From Acidithiobacillus sp. (GTDB taxonomy: Bacteria; Pseudomonadota; Gammaproteobacteria; Acidithiobacillales; Acidithiobacillaceae), in NCBI GenBank assembly GCA_028065135.1, contig JAPTWR010000058.1, positions 1-8,544 on the forward strand: a DNA stretch of 8,544 nucleotides, written 5' to 3'. Both the position numbers and the translations under genes were made by a program. The first letter of the stretch is position 1. Each line of letters begins with the position of its first letter. Of this stretch, positions 5,632 through 8,544 are shown in pieces. The notes beneath the pieces are model-generated. The model made no database searches and had not been told where the DNA came from. It worked only from the letters and a program-made list of their open reading frames with translations.

Positions 5632-6761
5632 GGTCCACCCCAGATATTATTTCGAACCGGCACCACACTTTCGAAAAGATGATAGGCATAGTGTCTGCAA
5701 TTGCCTTGCAGGCAGCCTGGGCCATTGGATGTCGGAACGGTATAACTTAGATTTTGGTGAGGTAACATAACGAAGCTGGCCGGGCTGGTTTCATTGGGCA
5801 TGTAGCGAGTGCTACGCGCAAGCATGGCTATCCGAACGGCAAGAATTTGCTGTGTAGCCGACGCTGCGTAATTTGCGGGAAGGACCCATTGTGTTATGGC
5901 GCCATTATTGCCGAGACCATATTCTAATTGTAGATCTACGACACCCCGAGCTAGGGCCTGACGAGTGGATGTGGTGGTCTGGTTGGCGGTATATTGGGTT
6001 AGGTAGAGGGTCGGTGTCGCGGTGCCGCCGCTATCACCAATGGTGAATTGATTGATGGTGAAGTAATTGCTGCCCAAGTCGATGAAGTTGGCACCAACAA
6101 AGGCGGTGCTGCTGAGGCCAGGATAAATGGAGCCCGCTAATGTCTGAAAGCCCCCAGAAGGATTGTAATTGGATAGTCCAGAGTTATGAACAACGCCAAT
6201 CCCGTTGCCTTGAGTAAGCAGGTTGGTCACCTGTGCCATCAGACAGGCTTGTCCGGGAATTTGTACAATAAAGATATCCCCAGAATTGATGAACGCTGTT
6301 GCCGTCAAAAACACCCGCTGCGAGGTCATACTGGGAATGGAACTGATCTGCGCTGCCGGGGCATTGCCAAATGATGCGCCCCCCGCCACGGTCATCAATG
6401 AATACGTATTGATATTGCTGATGGCTGTGGGGTCATAGGTGCCGCTGCTTTGCACGGAGGCAGTGATGGCCGTCAAAGAAAAAGGCGAAGCAGTCTGATT
6501 GCTGTTATAAGCGGCAATCCCATTAGGGCAATCAGAAACCTGTGGTAACCCGAACCCCGCGGATTCCACTGCCTGGCGGACTAACGCCAGCGCGTTACGT
6601 CCCCGCTGCCACATATCCGTAGTGCTGCTCTGGTTGGTGATGATCTGGCTGCTGTTCAGAAAGAACGTGAACACGGCAGTCGCCAGCAAGGTGCCGATCA
6701 CCAGGGCTACCAGCAGTTCGGTGAGGGTAAAACCCGTTTCGGAGGCGTCAGCATGGCGCAT
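5628..6761 (-). CDS. pilW: PilW-like minor pilin
   Basis: 377 residues from ATG 6761-6759. The leader is MRHADASETG, then the prepilin site G10|F11 with FTLTELLVALVIGTLLATAV. Glu at +5 is present and the helix is typical. The frame stays open far upstream to about 7445, but that part is pilV and fimT read out of frame. The ATG is right because it puts a standard 10-residue leader before the cleavage site and starts 2 nt after the pilV stop. The body has PilW features: a WQRGRNALALVRQAVESAGFG helix region, GDIFIVQIPGQACLMAQVTN, and a Cys-containing C-terminus (GPGCLQGNC) ending in NNIWGGP. PilW is a large minor pilin of the initiation complex, bridging PilV/FimT to PilX and PilY1. It overlaps pilX by ATGA. 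A G6 tract on the coding strand (6379-6384) encodes Gly-Gly. Confidence 0.87.
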   Translation of the reverse strand: MRHADASETGFTLTELLVALVIGTLLATAVFTFFLNSSQIITNQSSTTDMWQRGRNALALVRQAVESAGFGLPQVSDCPNGIAAYNSNQTASPFSLTAITASVQSSGTYDPTAISNINTYSLMTVAGGASFGNAPAAQISSIPSMTSQRVFLTATAFINSGDIFIVQIPGQACLMAQVTNLLTQGNGIGVVHNSGLSNYNPSGGFQTLAGSIYPGLSSTAFVGANFIDLGSNYFTINQFTIGDSGGTATPTLYLTQYTANQTTTSTRQALARGVVDLQLEYGLGNNGAITQWVLPANYAASATQQILAVRIAMLARSTRYMPNETSPASFVMLPHQNLSYTVPTSNGPGCLQGNCRHYAYHLFESVVPVRNNIWGGP

Positions 6762-6763
6762 GG

Positions 6764-7252
6764 TCAGTATCCCACGATGGTTTGTACGGAGTAGGTCTCC
6801 GGGGTGCCGTTCAGCTTCCAGGAAACGGAAACGGTAGCTGTACAGGGGCACATCCCGTTGCCTTGCTGGGAAAGGACCGTGATGCTGCCAGAGGCTGAGG
6901 GAAAAGCGGGAGGGAGACCGGGAGGATACAGCATGTTTCTCCAGGAGCTGATCGCTTGTGCGACCACTGTGTTGGCACTGCCGGGAACGGTGATGGTGCC
7001 GGTGTTCGATACTGCGGCGCCGTTGAACTGCAGGGCGTTGCTGCCATTGGCGCGGATCAGACCAACGGCGTTTTGAGCAATCTGGTAGCCGCCAGTGAGG
7101 TTGTTGCCCTCGGCGCTGGTGCTGAAACCGGTCATGAGAATGGCCAGGATACCCAGCGAGCCGATGGCAAAAATCGCTAGGGCGATCATGGTCTCGATGA
7201 GGGTGAAGCCCTGCTCCGGCTGCTGTGGTGAGTGCATGGCGAGGCGCCTCAT
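6764..7252 (-). CDS. pilV: PilV-like minor pilin (type IV pilus modification protein)
   Basis: 162 residues. The prepilin site is EQG15|F16 with FTLIETMIALAIFAIGSLGI: Glu at +5, then the IGSLGILA stretch that typifies PilV. The body includes an ISSWRNMLYPPGLP loop, a close Cys pair GMCPC and a final strand pair VSVSWKLNG / YSVQTIVGY, the usual PilV C-terminal sheet. The start at 7252 overlaps the fimT stop as ATGA. A second in-frame ATG at 7237 would give a 10-residue leader, closer to that of PilW, and has GAGG about 10 nt upstream; I cannot decide between them. Either way the mature protein is identical. PilV belongs to the minor-pilin priming complex in the inner membrane. The downstream pilW starts 2 nt after this stop. 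Confidence 0.87.
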   Translation of the reverse strand: MRRLAMHSPQQPEQGFTLIETMIALAIFAIGSLGILAILMTGFSTSAEGNNLTGGYQIAQNAVGLIRANGSNALQFNGAAVSNTGTITVPGSANTVVAQAISSWRNMLYPPGLPPAFPSASGSITVLSQQGNGMCPCTATVSVSWKLNGTPETYSVQTIVGY

Positions 7253-7815
7253 TGTAGGTTACACACCGTGCTGGTGGCGGAAGCCGTGGCGCAGGAGCGC
7301 ACGTCCCCGGCACCGCTGACTTGTACCAGCCAGTAACCGTAGGTGGCCGGCTGCTGGCTGGCGGCCTGAAAGACGATAGCGGCGCTGGTAACGGCGTTGT
7401 TGGTGTCGTACACCATACCCGTGGGTGTGACGTTGAACGCAGCACCGCTCAGAACTGTGCAAGGGGTATTCTCGTATTTGCTAGCGTACTGCGTTGAGGT
7501 CATCTGGGGGACGCTCTGCAGGGTTGTGCTGATGGTCTGCGGCGTGATGGTCCAGGCGCAGGCATTACCGCCGCCCTGAATGCCCACAGTCACCGGATAG
7601 CCGCTGCGGATTGCGTAGCCCTTGGCCCAGTTGATATCCTGCTGGAGGTTTCCGGCGGCGGCCTGTATGCGCGCCCGCACCATCCAGATCGAGACATCCG
7701 GGATGGCGACGGCGAGGATAATGGCAAGTACCGCAATGGTAATCATCAGTTCGATCAGGGTGAAACCGACTGCGTCCGTCAGAGAGATGCCGCGCTCGCC
7801 CCCCTCACCCCCCAT
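7249..7815 (-). CDS. fimT: FimT/GspH-family minor pseudopilin
   Basis: 188 residues. A 17-residue leader rich in Gly/Glu ends in DAVG17|F18, followed by FTLIELMITIAVLAIILAVA, a canonical class III prepilin site with Glu at +5. The region after the helix, IQAAAGNLQQDINWAKGYAI, is the GspH/FimT signature helix, in which a few dozen residues are followed by a strand with a Gly-rich loop (VGIQGGGNACAWTI). The C-terminus, GDVRSCATASATSTVCNLQ, has the paired cysteines that close the FimT tail. FimT/FimU pilins prime pilus assembly, and in some bacteria FimT binds DNA for uptake through a tail GRxR motif; here that site reads GDVR. The start lies 11 bp inside pilC and the stop overlaps pilV. Two G6 tracts (7799-7804 and 7808-7813) fall in codons 2-7 and at the start. 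The only ATG giving a leader is 7815. Confidence 0.87.
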   Translation of the reverse strand: MGGEGGERGISLTDAVGFTLIELMITIAVLAIILAVAIPDVSIWMVRARIQAAAGNLQQDINWAKGYAIRSGYPVTVGIQGGGNACAWTITPQTISTTLQSVPQMTSTQYASKYENTPCTVLSGAAFNVTPTGMVYDTNNAVTSAAIVFQAASQQPATYGYWLVQVSGAGDVRSCATASATSTVCNLQ

Positions 7816-8544
7816 GCGTCACCACCGCGCCCATCTTGAAGATCGGCAGGTACATGGCGACGACCAGAGTGCCGACGATGATGCCGAGCACGACCATGAT
7901 CATCGGCTCCATGAGGGTGGAGAGGCGACCGACCGCTTCTTCGACCTCGTTCTCGTAAAAGTCGGCGACTTTGCCGGACATGACTTCGATGGCGCCGGTT
8001 TCCTCACCGATGGCGAGCATCTGGGTGGCCATGATGGGAAAGACGCCGTCGGCTTTGAGGCGGGTGGTGATGCGCCCGCCGGTGGCGACGTCGTCACGGG
8101 CAGCCAGGACGCTACGCTCGATAATGACATTACCGGACACTTTAGAAAGGGTGCCCAGGGCTTCCATGATGGGTACGCCTGCCCCCTGCATGGTGGACAG
8201 GGTGCGCATGAAGCGCGCCACCGCACCTTTCAGCAGGATATCGCCGAGCACCGGGATTTTCAGAGAGAAACGGTCTATGACGGTTTTGAAGGACAGGTTG
8301 CGCTTATAGGCGTAGATAAAGAGCCATACCGAGGCGATGGGTACGAGCACCACGATGTACCAGTGGCTTTTCATCCAGTCGGAGATGTTGATGACGACCT
8401 GCGTCAGCAGCGGCAGGGTGGCACCGAAGCTGCTGAAGAGCTGTGAGAATACCGGGATGACGAAAATCATCAGGATCACCACGACCACGACCATGACGGT
8501 GATGATGGCCGCCGGGTAGAACATGGCCGACTTGACCTTTTTGT
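7805..8544 (-). CDS. pilC: PilC type IV pilus inner-membrane platform protein, C-terminal part
   Basis: The frame is open to the right edge, giving about 245 C-terminal residues; the true start is beyond 8544. An internal ATG at 8524 sits within KVKSAMFYPAAIITVM, a conserved interior motif, so it is not the start. This is the second T2SF (GspF/PilC) domain. A transmembrane helix (AAIITVMVVVVVILMIFVIPVF) is followed by a polar stretch and a second helix (WYIVVLVPIASVWLFIYAY). Then comes the cytoplasmic six-helix bundle, with ARFMRTLSTMQGAGVPIMEAL and GEETGAIEVMSGKVADFYE. It closes with the helix EPMIMVVLGIIVGTLVVAMY and the family C-terminus LPIFKMGAVV. PilC couples the cytoplasmic assembly and retraction ATPases to pilin movement. 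Its stop lies 11 bp inside fimT, so this gene leads directly into the minor pilin genes. Confidence 0.93.
   Translation of the reverse strand, partial: KKVKSAMFYPAAIITVMVVVVVILMIFVIPVFSQLFSSFGATLPLLTQVVINISDWMKSHWYIVVLVPIASVWLFIYAYKRNLSFKTVIDRFSLKIPVLGDILLKGAVARFMRTLSTMQGAGVPIMEALGTLSKVSGNVIIERSVLAARDDVATGGRITTRLKADGVFPIMATQMLAIGEETGAIEVMSGKVADFYENEVEEAVGRLSTLMEPMIMVVLGIIVGTLVVAMYLPIFKMGAVVTHGG

Noticed and set aside
6762..7445. The pilW frame stays open well upstream, giving an apparent 605-residue protein with an extra N-terminal part.
   Set aside because: The extra part is pilV and fimT read in another frame, is Pro/Arg/Ser-rich nonsense and would bury the prepilin site. The ATG at 6761 gives a standard leader and spacing.
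7622..8446. A long plus-strand open frame (274 codons) opposite fimT and pilC.
   Set aside because: Its His/Asp/Gly-rich composition is typical of the reverse of a GC-rich membrane-protein gene. pilC on the other strand is a clear family match.
8524..8544. ATG at 8524 as the start of a short PilC.
   Set aside because: The reading frame continues to the window edge with Lys-Lys-Val-Lys-Ser-Ala before the Met, a conserved internal motif of the family, so the gene is simply cut by the window.

Overview
The window carries two unrelated blocks that converge on a degenerate spacer. The right three quarters (about 1568-8544, all on the minus strand) is the downstream part of a type IV pilus operon. 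In transcription order it holds pilC (5' end outside the window), fimT/gspH, pilV, pilW, pilX and a large pilY1-like tip adhesin gene. The genes are packed with 11-bp or ATGA overlaps or a 2-nt gap, so translational coupling is likely. No promoter for this operon is visible; it must lie beyond position 8544. The family assignments rest on prepilin G|FTLxE sites, the PilX-type hydrophobic N-terminus, the GspF/PilC C-terminal domain, and the von Willebrand A plus beta-propeller layout of PilY1. The products fit one machine: PilC is the inner-membrane platform, FimT/PilV/PilW/PilX are minor pilins that prime the fibre, and PilY1 sits on the tip. No pilE-like minor pilin gene follows pilY1 here.

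The left part (1-1050) is a toxin-antitoxin neighbourhood. It starts with the C-terminal end of a PIN-domain toxin (+ strand), followed by an overlapping small gene of unknown function (+). Facing them is a complete MazE-like (DUF3018-type) / MazF operon on the minus strand. The antitoxin has a strong Shine-Dalgarno, a plausible promoter and two spaced near-palindromic boxes that look like operators.

Between the blocks (1045-1567) there is no intact gene of recognised function. I see the last ~48 codons of a DUF423 (YgdD/TMEM256-like) membrane protein, with its 5' part missing, next to the toxin-antitoxin promoter. After it comes a reading frame interrupted by two stops. This looks like a rearrangement scar where accessory DNA met the end of the pilus operon.

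The organism is a Gram-negative proteobacterium with moderate to high GC and a Pseudomonas/Acidithiobacillus-style minor-pilin cluster. An Acidithiobacillus-like chemolithotroph is my best guess, but this is inference from gene order and protein style only. The main points for follow-up are the unusual PilY1 (AT-rich Tyr/Asn-rich insert, duplicated MIDAS-like motif, apparently lost calcium loop), the FimT lacking the GRxR DNA-binding motif, the DUF423 scar, and the operator pair of the MazEF module. I found no CRISPR array, RNA gene, insertion sequence or convincing terminator.
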